A DNA stretch of 64,000 nucleotides from Colius striatus. Its lineage: Eukaryota; Chordata; Aves; Coliiformes; Coliidae. The stretch is from assembly GCF_028858725.1 (NCBI RefSeq), contig NC_084762.1, positions 9,185,374 through 9,249,373 on the forward strand. The letters run 5' to 3'. Below, piece after piece: positions 12,601 through 27,600 of the stretch. Numbering within the stretch: the stretch's first letter is position 1; each line of letters begins with the position of its first letter. The notes under the pieces are model-generated. The model ran no database searches, was not told the origin of the DNA, and saw nothing but the letters and a program-made list of their open reading frames with translations. The position numbers and the translations under genes are program-made.

Positions 12601-15600
12601 ACAGCAGCATTATACAGAGATCAGACTTCTATTTTCTTTTATAGCCAAGTGCTATGAATTTCTTTCACTCAATGCAAAGGATTTCTTACCCTGAGTCACA
12701 AGACCACTTGACATTTTTCATACTGAATGACTTCACCAGCAGGCAACTTGTCTTTGTTCAGATTTGGTGGTACTAAGTTCTAACATTGTCTCACTAATCT
12801 TACTTCCAATCATTTAGAAATGGTCCTCCCAGAAACATCACAAACCTTTTTAGTAACAGGCTTTAACACTGGACAAAATGAAATGTATTAATGCTATTCT
12901 AGGACCTATAGATAGATATATTTTAAAAAAGCAAAAATTACTCAAAGCATTAAAGTGAAACATGTCTAAAAACATCAATGTAACTCTGTCTAAGCTATTT
13001 AGAACTAATGTGAAAAAAACCCCAACTTCCTAAGCAGAGACATATTAAATGCAGTTAGATGTGTTCATTACTTAAACTTCTGCCTGTATTACTTAATTAC
13101 TTACTGTTCATTACTTAAACTTCTTGGCAGGGAAGGAAGAAAGAGGCTTGCAGAGGGCTATTCATACATTGTCTCCCATCTCTTACTGCCTGGCACCACT
13201 CATGTTTCTAGTGCAATGTTACAGCTGCTTTTCATGCTCTAAAGGAGCTGCACTCTTTTTTTCTGGGATTGCAAGTGAATTGTTATTTGTGAGAGATTTT
13301 GTTCATGTTAGAACTATTTATGACTACCAGTTGTGATTATATTCTGGTGACAATCTATAGAATTATATGACTTGACTGTTATGAGAAATAATTGCTACAT
13401 CTGCAAAGTAGAATGGCGATGGCTTGGTGTTCTGTCCCTCAGTGGCTAAATAAGGGGTTTATATTATTCATTCCTTTAATATTAACTCATTAACTCACTC
13501 CCTTTGCTAATCCCTACACGGATGGTCTGATCCTAACACTACCACTGCAGTAGCTCTGGGCTTCACAGGCAGCACTTGTTTAAAATATCCAAGGTTTGCC
13601 TTAGGAAAATTTCTACCTTCAGCAAGTTTCTAAGAGAACAGCTTTACACTCAGTTTAGACGCAGAAAAGTACAAAGTAGTGACTTGTAGGGTTGAAACTG
13701 ACACTGAAAAGTAAAAACAGTCCTGCTAGGAAGAATTCTGGAAAAATTTAGAGTAGGATGAGGAGAACAATAGATGCCAATAAAGTATGTACGCTGGAAT
13801 GAACAGAACAGCTCATATTGGTAATCTGTAATCTTTAGGATATTTCTTTTGGTGAAAAGCAAAACAAGACCAAGAAGTAAAATACAAGTTTCAGGTAATT
13901 TACTTGCTAAGAAAGTGGGTGTTATGCTATGGATGGTATATAAATCAATCATTGGGAAAACAAATTAAGGTGCAAGTTTTCAAAGATGACATATAAATAT
14001 GTCAGTGCCTTCAGGCAAATTGCTTTTAAAAATAATGAAAGCAAAACATTTCAAGAAGTACAGATATTTACACTTCGCAGATGACAAATGAAGATTCATC
14101 CTGTTTATGCGAAGCGATAGGGAGGCATAAGTAAGGCAGTTGGAATCAAGACTTGGTCATACCATCAGTAACTCAAGCACTTGTCTTGAAATATGTGCTG
14201 CTATAAGTCTGCACAGATTTTTCATTGAAATAAAGAGAGATGCCAGTAGGAGTAAAGGTATTCACTCACTGTAAATCCTGTTGAAAACTAAGAGAATGCC
14301 ATGGATGGCTAAACACAAATGAAATTAGAGGAGATACTGAGAGCTGGGGTTGGCTGTAAGTGTTACAAGCTTTATGATATAAAAGATTTTCTATCATCTG
14401 CGATGGGAAAATCATATGGTAATGCCTTTGGGAGGTCATCAGCATAATGGACAGTGTTTGGGATTATCTTAAATCATTCGTAAGTAACAATTACATCCAT
14501 CTATTAGTGAAACTTAGTTTTAATTTTAAACATTCAAATAGAAATCTAAACTTCCTCACTTTACCATTAAATAAAAAGACAAAATTGAATCAAGTTTAAT
14601 ATGTTAATAAATATTTTCAAGAGTTAGGAGAACTCGTGGTCTTACAAGCTCATTGAAAGCAGATTGCTTGCAAATGAGTGCAGAATAAATGGGCTGAAAG
14701 AATCTGGAGCATCAGAATTCTACAATTACCAAACCTTCTTTATAGAGCTTTATGACTTTCCAGATACAATTTAGTAAACTGTTAGGTCATGCCTGCACTG
14801 AACTTCATAATGACAAAATAGCATCTATTTACTTAGAGCCAGTCTTACATTAAAATATCTGTGTATTATTTCTGATAGGACTGTAAAATAGGCATTTATG
14901 CAACTACAGGCAAGTGCGTTTATCTGGGGGGTGAAGACAGCTGCACATGGACTTTGCTCCTTGTACAATGCCCATTAGACTAGAAGATCCACAGCCACGT
15001 GAGGTATGTGTTAGTTCATTAGTTTGCAGCCCAGAGGTGGCTTGAGCCTGGCTTTCCTTCCAATAGTTTCCTTTTATAGATAAATACACTGATATTTCTG
15101 ATCACCCCCAGCCACTCTCGATTGATTTTGACAAAAGTTTGGTCTGGGTGTTTTAACAGTCAAACAAAAGACAGAAATTGAAATAGTTTGAAATAATTGC
15201 TAATTCCAGCTAGTTGATGTGTATCAAAGTAACTCTTTTCAATTGTAATCTTTGTGAAAAAAACCAAAACCACCCAGGATTCTGTAGAACTGAAATGTAT
15301 AGAGTGCCTGAAGCACATTTTGTCTCCACTTCTAGTGCTTTTTAAAACAAAAGCAAAAACTTCAATACCAAGTGTCAAGTTGTTAAGCAAAAAACTAGTA
15401 TTCAGGGATCAGCAAGTGAGAGGACAGAGTAGCTCAGCCCTTTTTTCTCATTTAAAAGCCGAGCACTTGTCCAGAGCATTAGAGACCTAGATTCTGGTCA
15501 CTTTTTTCTGTCTGAGATGCTTTGGATACACAGAATAAAGATTGTGTTCTAAAATATTCCATATTGGGTTTCTCTCTTTTCTTACCTTATTGAACAGAAT

Positions 15601-18600
15601 TCACTGTCCTTCAGAATTCTCATCTCTGGGATTGGGATAACATTGACATTTATCACTTGGAAATCTCAAAGCAAACATCAGAGAGCATTTGGCCTGGATT
15701 TTCTTGGAATTGCAGTTCTAAGAACATGGTTTAACGTTTACTGCAATTAGTACATTGTCTCTGCAAACAATCCCAGCTATTCTAACAATCAGCTCAAAGT
15801 TGTGTTATCAAATCCTAAAGGGATTTCTATTTAAATATTTCTGATTCCAGCATCTTTTCACAAATGTCAAAACCGATCAAAATAACTTTTTATATGATTT
15901 CAACCAGAGTTACAGGACTTCAGACTTTTTAAATAGTAAAGTAACTAGAGTTAGCACTATTCGAGTGTTTCACAACTGCTTTTGAAGAACTCATGCCTGT
16001 CTTCTCTGTTCTTCTCTGTTACTAGCACAGTGACCTTTATACGTCTATGCAATAGTTTTGGATATGTAACCTGATGACATCCTCAAGGGCTTCTTCTGCA
16101 CTTGATGATGGTACAATCTAATGCAAAGTGGCATCGGTAGAAGACTTGACAGCATGTCATTTTACTCATTATTTTCATAATGCCTTTGCCATTTTCTTCT
16201 GTTTAACTTCCTGAACTTGGCTGGCTGTCTAACTGTTTCAAGAAATTGAAAGTGATCCTGTTCTCACCACCGCTAAGATCTTGGAGAGGCACTGATGAGT
16301 CTGAGAGTAAAGCTGCTTTGGTTCTTTTTTCTTTGCAGCATCTTTAACCACTCTAAAAAGCAGTATTTGCCAAAGGTATCAGCTGAGAATAAATCTGCAA
16401 AGAACTGATCAATTAGAGTGACCAATTAGAGAAATAGATATAGTAACAGTCTTAAACCACAGTCTGTGCTGTTTAAAGATTTTGAGCTTACCTATGCATA
16501 CTAGATCCATAAAACCATACATTCCATAGCAGATTTGAAAAAGGATGTCCTTTCTTTGCCATACTGCATAGGGGCTGAAGGCTGACCATAGAAGCCAAGT
16601 CACACTTGCTACTAAGAACAGAGATCCTAGGATTACAGCAACCATCTGCACTTTCTCAACCAGTGTTATAGTAATGCTTTGCCACTAAAAGAGAAACAAA
16701 GTTGTATAAGATAAAAATGTTATTTTCTGTGATTGTACATTCAACTCCACTTTTTTTTCCCCAAAATCACAAATGATTTTAATATTTATACATATCTTCA
16801 TATATCTTTACTAATATCCTTGGTACTGACATTATATATAAATCTTTTTTCCTATTTCACCTTTAGTTACACTAGTAGTTGCTTCCCCATTCTCTCCAGC
16901 ATCACTATCATCACCATCTAGCTGTGAACTTCAGGAGGGTTAATAGTTTTAGTTCTATTTTGAACACACAGGCACAAAAAAGATGTAGGCTTAGGAATGG
17001 AACTCATCCTTTCATGTTTGTAGGCTAATGAACAGAATAAAGGAAAAAGCTGGGAAGACAATCACATGTCTGAAGTTGGTGTGACAAGTTTAAGGTGAGA
17101 ACTTTCTTTTCCATCCCACTCCCCCCTAAATCTGAAGCCATTTTCCACTTTCCTGCATCTCATCAAAGAAGGTCCAGGCATTTCGAGGCACTTGGCTTTC
17201 TCTGCATAAACCAGTATTAACAGTACAAAAAGAGACATCTGCAGCCTAGTGTGGAAGCAACCTGAAGACTCAGAAGGAGCCCTGAATAGAGACAGCACAA
17301 ATATTTCTTTGCCATGAACCCCAATTATGTCTGCCTTTCCAGGGAAGGCTCTATCCTCTGTATGTGAGGTGACACAGGTTTATGGTGTGATAAGATTTAA
17401 ATGTAAAAGAGTATGCTGTCAAGATAGATAAGAATAGAAAACAAAACTCTGTTAAAACAAAGTCTCACAAAGCAAAACACAGCATAAGGAAAGAAACATT
17501 TGAGATCACCCTTAACATATATGGTCTTTCTTGGTCATAATTGTCTAAGTCAGTTTGGCAGACTCCCCACTCTACCACTGTCTCAACTATTCCGGAACAA
17601 GTAGCCTTTGTAGACTGTCATCTTTCTTGTTCCTAATTTTCAACATATCTTCCCCCTTCTACAGCTGCAATAGGGAACAGAGGGAGAAAGCTACTTCAGC
17701 AAGGGCTTTATTAACTCTTCCCTCCCCTGCCAATAGCTTTCCTTTTTTCCTGTGACTTTATGAAAGCTTTCTCTTTTTACTAGCAGTTGGGTAACCAGTA
17801 CTGTACAACCACAGCATGACAGAATGCTTCAGCTTGCAAAGGGCTGTCGGAGGTCTCTAGTTCAACTTCCCGCTCAAAACAGGCACAGTGATGAGATCAG
17901 ACCAGGTTGCTCAGGGGTTTATTCAGCAACACCTTGAAAACATCCAAGCATGGAGACTGTTAAGCCTCTCTGGGCAAGCTGATCCACTTCTTGACTGTCC
18001 TCAGGTTGAAAAATGCTTGTCTTAAATAACCTTTTTTCTGCCATCCAGTCTCATCCTCTTTTCCAGCCTATGCTCTCTTCCTCCCATCAAGTATCACTGT
18101 GCCCCTCTCTTGTCTTTCAGCTTTTTCCATTCCCTTTTCTACTGATGCCTAATTTGCAGATCAGGTGCTGCATGCCTTCTCCAGTTGCAGCCTTCTGAAC
18201 ACAAGAGTACAAAAAGATAGCTGTAGAATTTGTAAATTGTTTATCTTGAATAGTAACCTTTTTGTAATGAACTTATTAAACTCATGCTTAGCTATTCCAT
18301 TGAACTTCAGAGTTTGTAATAGAGCTACTCATATTAAATAATACCTTTTTTATTGTAAAGCAACTATGGATACTCATTTCCTTTGTTATAATTTCTTTAT
18401 AAGGTCAAGGAAGGTCAATAAGAAGTGATGCGTGACAGAATGGTGAGAGCTTCTCATGGCTCAGGTATTACTTGTATACAGGATTTAAACGTCAAGACTG
18501 AAATTCACAGAACTCTCTTTAGACTCTATGTTCAACAAAATTACTTTCTGTTTCTCAGCTGAAGCCAGGTAGCATGACCCAGAAGCTGTCAAAAAAACCT

Positions 18601-21600
18601 ATTGGTTATGTATCTCTTTCTATCTCCTTTCATTATTGGTATGAGACAGACCTGTAATATATGTGTTCAGACTGCTTGAAATCAAACTACATGTACATGA
18701 AGTAAAGCTTTAACTGTCACAAACTATTAAACTGTCAAATTCCTGGAAGAAGCTGGCAATAAATTGAAAACATTGTTGTATCACTAAAAGAAATAAACAG
18801 CACATCTTTCACAGTGCAGTTTCAGAAGTTCCTAAACTCACTTCACTTGATTTTTGTTGTTGTTGTTCTTGTTTTTAACTTTGATTGCTCCTAATTATTC
18901 TGCAAACATAGCACTGAACAGAAAGAAAAGTAGTCCAAACATTTGGGATGAGTAATGTAGCATCCAATCTAGATATAAAGCCCATCCTTTATTCTGATGT
19001 TGTCTGATAACCAATTTCTGTTTCTATCTATCTATCTCCTGTTCCCAACCAGAATCAACCACCCCTGTCCACTTTTTCCATCTCATGAGGGCTTTTGCTG
19101 CCTTTCCTCAAACTTTTCCTTTCAACATAACCTTGGCCTAGAAAAGTCCTAAGAAACATAGATTTGATCCTCACTTCTTCCTACCATCTCTCAGGAATGT
19201 ATTCTAGCTATTTTGCTAGTCTCCTGAACAGATGAGTTGCCTGTGAAGAATGTAATCTCTCAACCTCAACAAATTCTGTAATCCCAAAGACTCATCATCC
19301 TAGCATGCCATCAATGGGGAAGGAAGCCACCCCAATTACTGGCAGGCATTCTACATGTTATAGTTCCCCTTTTGCCTTTAAAAATCAAGGAATAGTTACA
19401 AAACAATACAATACAAAACAACAACAAAATAAGGCAATCAAGAACCCCAAAAGGAAGTTTGATGTTTTCTTCTATTACTCATCTACTTTGGCCTTTGTGG
19501 TTTTCAACACCTTTCTTCTACAAGAGAAACTGTAATCCTCCACCTTGCTCAGTATGGTCAGCAATAACCAAGCAATTGAAACATATTTGGAAGTTTTTCT
19601 CCTTATTACAGCAATCTGTAAGTTAAACTAATTGGTAAGAACCCACAGTAGACGGAGGAGGAAGGACTGTGTGCATAAGATGGAAACATACAAGAGGCAC
19701 AGAAAGTTTTATGTGAACCTGCTAACTTGCCTCCTAGTGCCAGGCAGTCTGTTATAAGAATCCAACACCCTAAGAGTGACAGAATGGGATGGATTGGTAT
19801 TAAACTCTAGTATATGATCCATTTGGGGACCTCAACTGAAATTTCCCCTTCCTTGCTCCCCTCCAACCAGGTTTGAGTCACACAGACAGAGATTCTCTCT
19901 CAGAAAATGAATGTCTTGACTTTTTTTCTCCCAAGTTTTACTGAGTCTGGGTACAAATTACAAAACGCAAGCAGACAGGTGTATTTTTCTCATAATGAAG
20001 AAGGTATTCTATAGTTATGGTGTTATTCACATGTAAAAATATTTGGAAAGCTGAGTCCTTTCCTTGGCCATGGACAGTACTGATCATTCATCAACGACTG
20101 GAGCTACACAGGGCTGTGAAGAGAAACTGGAGTTGTGCTCACACTATTTTCCTCTACCTAGTCTCACAGCATAGCTAATATCATAGAATGATAGGTGTTG
20201 GAAGGGACCTTTAGAGATCATCCAGTCCAACCCCCCTGCAGAAGCAGGGTCATCTAGATCAGGTTGCATAGGAACATGTCCAAGTGGGTTTTGACGACCT
20301 CCAAGGAAGGAGCCTCCACAACCCCTCTGGGCAGCCTGTACCAGGGCTCCCTCACCTCAACAGTGAAATAATTTTCTCTTATGTTTAAGTGGAACTTTTT
20401 GTGTTCCAGCTTCATCCCATTACCCCTTGTCCTGTTGCTAGCTACACTGAGAGACACCCAGGAACAGAAAAAGATTCTTTCTATAGTATCAAAACCACTT
20501 TGATTTCTCACAATCATTGTATGCCCTGTTGCGTGCTGTTCTAATCACTTTACCTTTTAATGTCAAGTTAATGGGTTCCAAAAAAGGAGTCACCAAAATA
20601 ATGCAGTAAAAATAATTCAGTGATAGTTATTGTTGAGGAATTCCATTTAGGATTTAACAGACTGAATGATTTAACATTCCACATTGAATGATTTCATTAT
20701 TAGTGTGTCGTAAGTTAAATCTATTATTTCCATTAAAGTGTTTCTCATTTGCTTCATGTGACTTGTCTCACAACTCTTAATTGCTCAGGATTATAAATTC
20801 TATTATGACTTCCTAAGTTGATTTTGTCATTTTCTAACTACACATTTCATAATCAGTAAGAGTTCCTTTAGCTAAGGATTTTGCCAAGTGAGGAAAACCT
20901 ACACAGCTTTTTAGAATCAGCTTCTGTAAAGTACATATTCCTAAAAAGTCAATGAGAAAGATTACCATTTCTGCTTCAAAACTAGAAATTGAAAGAACAC
21001 ACATATTCTATAGGTGCCTTCATAAGCAAAACATAATTCATGCTTCTGATTTTAATGTAGTACTGTCTGTCCCTTGACAACTTCCTACACTTCTACAGAC
21101 ACTTCATTACATTTGGCTCTTTCTTTTAATCTTTTATCTACCCAATGGTCTTCCTTTCATGAATCATTTGCGAGAGCATTAACAGTATGCTATAGCTCTA
21201 ATGCTGACCCCAGAAACACTGTTCCTCTTTTCTTCTAAGGGCTTTGTCAAGCAGAAATACTGCTAAATGTCTTATTTTTTTGAGGTTGAGACTTCCAGGA
21301 GTGGAAAGAAACATATTGCTTTGATGGACTAATTGTTAAAGAATAAAGTTAATGCGGTTATAAGCATGACCTTACTAACATAAAGATGGAGATAATGTTC
21401 AACAATCTGTCATACTTGAGATAAATGGATATTAGCTTGGCTCTTTTTTTTTTAATGGTGCCTTGTAAAAGCCCATTTACTATTGTAAAACACATGGCAG
21501 AAAAGCAATCTAAAAAGCACTGACTTGTACATGGAACACATATTACATGAAAACTGACTGCAGTTAAAACTACTGTTTTTCATACAACTTATTAAAGAAC

Positions 21601-24600
21601 ATACACAATTTCCTTATGGCTCCCCAAATGTGCTCCAGCTCCAACTGTCCCAGTGTGTAATCCATCAAAATTCATGAAACCAAAGAACTATTGGGGCTTA
21701 CCCACTCTGTTCTCTCAGAAACACACAGAGCTTATTACAGACACTGCTGACTGAAGCCTCTCATTCCCTCTAGTCATTCTGGAATGCTTTTTTTAATACA
21801 AAAGTAACTAAAAATATCTGGCAGTGACCTATTGTAACATAACGTGATCAACCTGAAGACATCAATTGGTCTAATGGCTCTAATTGCTACAATCAGACAG
21901 CTCTGACAATAAAAAGTTCTTTCCTACTGCTATTCCTTATGCCTAATAGGCTTCGCAATCTGTATACATATGAATAAGACTCTTACAGAAGCAAAAGGAC
22001 CAATGATTTAGGTCCAACAAACCGTTTTTATATGCTTGCTTTATCTTTTTAGTAGACTAGATGATTAGATAATGAAGTTGTTTAAATGCTTTGCAGTAAG
22101 CATACATTGACTCCATGATTTAATATGCAGTGAGATTATTCACTTACTGCCCAGCCTGGGTAGGAAATGCAGAGTTTTGAGTACACACACATACAATCAA
22201 TTGCAATGTCCTTTTTGGCTATAGGCTCCTATATAAAAAAAAGAATCAATGCCACAGAAATTGTAGCTCCCCATTAATGGTTCCAACCCTTACCATTCTC
22301 TGATTCTATTTGGATCAATTATTAACACACAGAGTGCCTCCAGTCAGAATGCCCATTATCTTTCCATGTATCAGAGAGCTTATAAATACAGATAGTTTGG
22401 CTGGTATGTAACTTCTCAGTCTGTTTGTGAGGCTGTACCAATATTTTGCTTGGACATTCTGAAAGCATAACATTTGCTGTGCAGACCACACAAGCAATTT
22501 AGTTGACAGTTCCTGTGTTGGCTTATGGCATGTCCTCAACTGGGTAGAACATCTAGATCTACAGTGCATGTAGCTCAGTTTTCTGAGTGCCTAGAAGCCT
22601 AGGCATGTTGAACAATGTACAAATTCATCACATTGTATTAGATTCACCTTTCAAACCCTATTTATTAAGCAGAATAGCTTAACATTTTATCTTATTCTTT
22701 TTTAAATTATGTGAGGATCAAGATCTGAGACCACATGCAGAGCTGTGATGAAAGCTGTCTTAGTCTTAAAGAATTTTTTCCCTGAGAAATCCTTAGCAAT
22801 TAGTTACTTTTTGCTGCTGAAAAAACAATAGAAAAAGAATAAGGCGAGACTGCAGAACTGCATGATCATTTTCACTCTCTTAGAGAGAAAAGTGGGTATT
22901 TAGTTGTAATGGTACAGAGAAGTGTGCCCTTTCTGCCCACTCTGCTTTGAGTTATTCAGAGTTTCTGGAAACATCAACTCTTGTTGACTAAAATAAAGAT
23001 GTTTATGTGTGTTAATCCTCCTGTCTATTAAAATAAGGATTGTACTTTTATCCAGTCTCAAAAGAAAGGCTGGCCCTTTACTAATGAGCATACTTGAACC
23101 AGAAACCATTCAACAGTAACTAACATAGCACTCTCAACATCTAAAAGCATATAAAACACAAATATAACCCTGTTAAATGTCCTACTTCTACCAAGTAGCA
23201 TTTTTTTCCAATTCCTGTTTTTCATTAAGAATTGCCTGTCATCCATCAGGATCTGATTCTGCCCAAAACATGTATCACAGAATACTTCAAAGTCATGGTG
23301 TGTTGTAGAGAAACACACAAGGTTAAAGTGAATTAGTCTTAAGTCAGCTTATGCCTCATATTAACTGATATGACACTCTAACCAATTAGTTTAGCCTAGT
23401 GCCTTAGTTTGTCAGTATTTTGAACACTCCATATTTGGTGAAACACAGTGAATGAAAACCTTTCTATGTGAATAAATGCTGTTACTACTGTCAAGTGGGA
23501 ACTGTTCCCTTTCTGTTGCAGCTTTATTGGAAATACCGAGTTTCATTGCAACCTAGCTGTACTCTTGATAGCATTATCTGAAAACTAAGTATGAATGAAT
23601 GGAGGAAATGAAAGCCTGCTATGGTTGGTGCATTCTCTGCACCTTAAAAATGATCTGCAAAATTAAACTGAAAACTCAGCCCAAGCACAGACTGTCATGT
23701 TATGGATAGGTCAGCACTCCAGGGAGAACACCAAGAAAAAAAGCCACATCTATTTATTCTAGTTGCTCAGAGGAAGTAACTTACTGCAAGGCTATAAACC
23801 AGCTGTGTGAACAAGATATTAAACATTTTCATGTCATCTAGTCACTTAGAAGAGTTAACCATGTTTTGGCTATACAACTGTGTACTTGTACTTCTCTTTG
23901 GACACAACCAGATGGTAGCAAAAGGGGTTCTGGAGTTGCTTTTTCCACCTCTCCTAGGAAAGGAACTGTTTGGGAAGTCTTTTAACTGAAAAAAAAAATG
24001 CTGAGCATTTGGCTAAGATTGTGCAGCTCATCATGATATCAATGCCCTCACCATAGATGAGTAAAAAATTGCTCAGCATAGAGAGACAGAATAAGCTTCT
24101 CCCACAAAAACGCCCTGGCCACCAGTCAGTATACTAGAGGGAACATCTATTCAAGTATTCATACCAGTTTATTTGCTGAAACTCACATTTCATTTGCTAG
24201 CTGGACCTTCTGAAAACGCTACCTACTCTGTCTTTTTGACTCTATGAATAATTACCTAATTTTTACAACCCATGTAAGGGGAAACACAAAGGGTTTTGTC
24301 TGAGAATATTCTACACGGTAACGATTGGTGCGCTCCCTTGTGAGAGACCTTCACTCAAACCTATTGTTAACCTGAGTTAAAGTACAGTTTTAAACTTCCA
24401 CCTCTAAAGATATTATTGTAATAACTGAGATGTACATGGTATTCAGCATATTCAAGAGTAGAATTCCTTCCAAATCATTTATTGGAACACCTCTAGTTCC
24501 CCTACAATACATAGATTTCATTGAACCAAAGAGAAAGCAAATGAAACAGATTCCTCTATTCCCATAGGGATGAGCAAGGAGACAATTATAGTATGGTACT

Positions 24601-27600
24601 AAGCATGAGGAATTATTTCTGACATTGGCTTATTTCAGTAGGTCTGCATACTGAAAAAGAGGCCACGGAAAGCCTTTCCTAGAAAAGAATCATATAAATG
24701 ACATGAGGGTGGAAGAAATGCCATATAATTGGAATTTCAGCATTCAAAGTTCCCAGTTTACTGAAATAAAACTGAGAGAGAACTCCTCTAAAGCATTTAA
24801 GTACTGTAAAAGGGGCAGAAATACCAAGTATTAATGTGGTTTTCCAATCCAGGCACAACAGAAAAAGACGCTTAGATGACGGAGCCAAAGAATAGAGAAT
24901 CTAATTGGATAAGCACGGTTAAGTTGTAAAGCATCAATTACCAACATGTTGTTTAAAGCACAGAGTAGTTACTCCTTTCCCCTATCTGCTTCTAGGCAGT
25001 CTATGAATCCATGAAATCAAGCAGTGCATCACTATCTATTGTCACTGGATCTCCCTGCATCCCGCAACAGCTGAGAAGCAGGGATTTCACAATAGCTCTG
25101 GCACAAAACAAATCCATATCCTCAGTTAGGCATAGGATCAGAAGCAGCACCTTCACTGTCCAGTCTTTTTCTTATGGCAGCGGTGTGTTTCAGCAGTGAA
25201 GGGTACAACTTCACCAGAAAACAACTGACTACAAATATTTGCCTTCAGCCTTTCTGGCCCTGAACAAAAATTAATTCATGGAATAGCATCAGAATTTTCA
25301 TGTGAAAATCCAGGAGATGCACAACATGAGGGAAGAGACAACCCTGATTTTATACTCTTCTTTTAAGATACATTAAAAACAAAGGAAACCTCAGATCTTG
25401 AAGGCAACAAAAAGACTAAAGAAAGATATCCTGAGTTGAGTGGTAAGGTTGTTGCCTTGTCTTATCCCTAAGCAACACTATGTGTATCTCGGGTGAAGAT
25501 GAAAAGCAGGACAGTAAAAATACCAAGGTATTGTCTACCAGCATGTAATCATGAATGAGATAATTCTGGGTTCTGGATTGTACATAGTCTGTCAGAGTCT
25601 GCTCTAAAAGTCAGTTAGAATGTCATTCATTAGATTAGCAAATCAATAAGTGATTCTGTAATCAATTAGATTAGCAGTAAATCTTCAGTTGAAGACAATT
25701 TAGTCATAATTATAACATTTTAGGCTGTGCAAATGAATACAGTAAAGAACACACAGCTTGAAAGTTTGGCCTCATGGAAGAATTAACTTATAATTGGGTT
25801 TGTATTATAATTTATATCTAATAATTAAAGCTTGATATTAAATGATACACCATACAATCATAAGTGTCAGTACAATGGATGTTTGCTGCAATAATTAACA
25901 ATAATTCTTTCCACTAAAAAAATCTAACAAATAGCAAAATTGTAAACGCCAGGTGCCTTTGTTTTTCCAGGTACTGATACATAATCACACCTACAAACCC
26001 CAAGGTACTTTTGTTTGAATCAGTAATCAATGGTTCTCTAATAGTTTGGGGTAGCCACGATTTTGATCTGCTAATTACTTAGACTCCATTTTAAGATCTG
26101 CAGATGTAGTCCTACATTACAGAAAGGGGCAATTTAGGTACTAAGTATCACTCAACATTATAGCTCTCTGTTAAAAAAGAAAACTGTTGTCTTTATACTA
26201 TAAACTACACCAGAGACTCTGTTTCTCTCTAACCACATCATGAATATGTCTGAAATCCCTTGGAGCAATTACATTAACTTGCATGATATAGCTGATGTTT
26301 TTGAACACTGAAAATATCAGCATTCACAGTACTGCAAGAAGCAATGGTTATAGTATCAGAAACTGTAATATCCATTCATTGTGTTTCAAAATCCCTAAAC
26401 TGTAAATTGTTCTTGGTTTAACGGTGCTTATGACTTACACATAGCCCATGTACTATCTCTTGCAGTACAAACACAGACTTAAAAATAAAAATACCATCAG
26501 TTTCTCTCAAATACAATAAGCAGCACCTAGGAGAAGGAAAGGTAAGTACACGCTGTCCATATGGAAAACATATTTATCAAAGAGCCTCTTACTCTGCTGC
26601 AAACTGTTGCTTTTCAAGTTTATGTCTATAGACACGGTCACATTTTATTGTCCCTAGACAATAGTCCTCTCTTTACAATCACTAATTATGTGTGATGGAG
26701 GTAGTGGTCTTTTCAGAACAGTAGCTCTCGGATTGCTCTGTCCTATACTAAGCACTATTTCTGGATTCCTTAACAGTATTAACAGTAACACTTGTGCTCT
26801 GATGAAACTAATTTACAGCACTCTTGGAAAAACACCCCACTGGGCCTACAGGATTTAAATCCTCAAAAACCTTATTACTCACTTGCAAAATTTTTTACAC
26901 ACAGCTCTTTTTGACCTCACTGGAATGGATAGAAACAGGCAAGTAAATAAATCTTAAAATGGCCCTGGTTCTGCCTTTGTAGCAAGACAAAAAGAATCTT
27001 CATACCCAAAGTTTGCGAGCAACCCATCCTTAGAAGGATGATGTCTAATGAAGAAAACAGAGGAAGTTTCTCCGTCTCAGATGGAATTCTCTCTCACTTC
27101 CTAGACTCTGAGAAACATCAAGACTGTTAGCTGAGAAAATGTAGATCATCTAAGACTGCAGAAAGAGCTAATGGCACAGGTCTCAGCACTGTGAATCTCT
27201 AAGATCTCATGGCACGAAAAGAGGTAACCAGTTCACACACCTATTAAGGAGAGGACCTAACACTCTTGTTCAGCTAGGTTTGCCCTGTCAGACCTGGCTG
27301 GCTGTTAGTCAGCATCCAGCTTCGAAGTTGAGATACTGAGACTATGGCTCAATATCCTTTAAAAACTATCCAAAGGAAATCAGGAAAATGGCCAGTATTC
27401 TGACAGTGACATCAGACAGCTTTACCATGCTATAGTGAAGAGGACCGTTTCTGCCATATTGGCCTTAACTCGTAGAGGATTCTAAGGCAGATCAAAAGAA
27501 GGAATGCATCATTTCTCCAGTCAGGGAACTGGAAATGAGTGGGTAGCCTCAGATCTGGAGAAATCTTTCTTTTTTATGTGTTGACCATCAAAACAAGACT

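Larger units (their letters stand above)
9646..16491 (-). other. MARCHF11: MARCHF11 intron 3-4
   Basis: This is AT-rich intronic DNA of 6846 bp. It holds a plus-oriented CR1 tail (11645-11741) and a 20-bp direct repeat at 13062-13081 and 13105-13124. No other gene was seen; the short open frames lack codon structure or family resemblance. Confidence 0.85.
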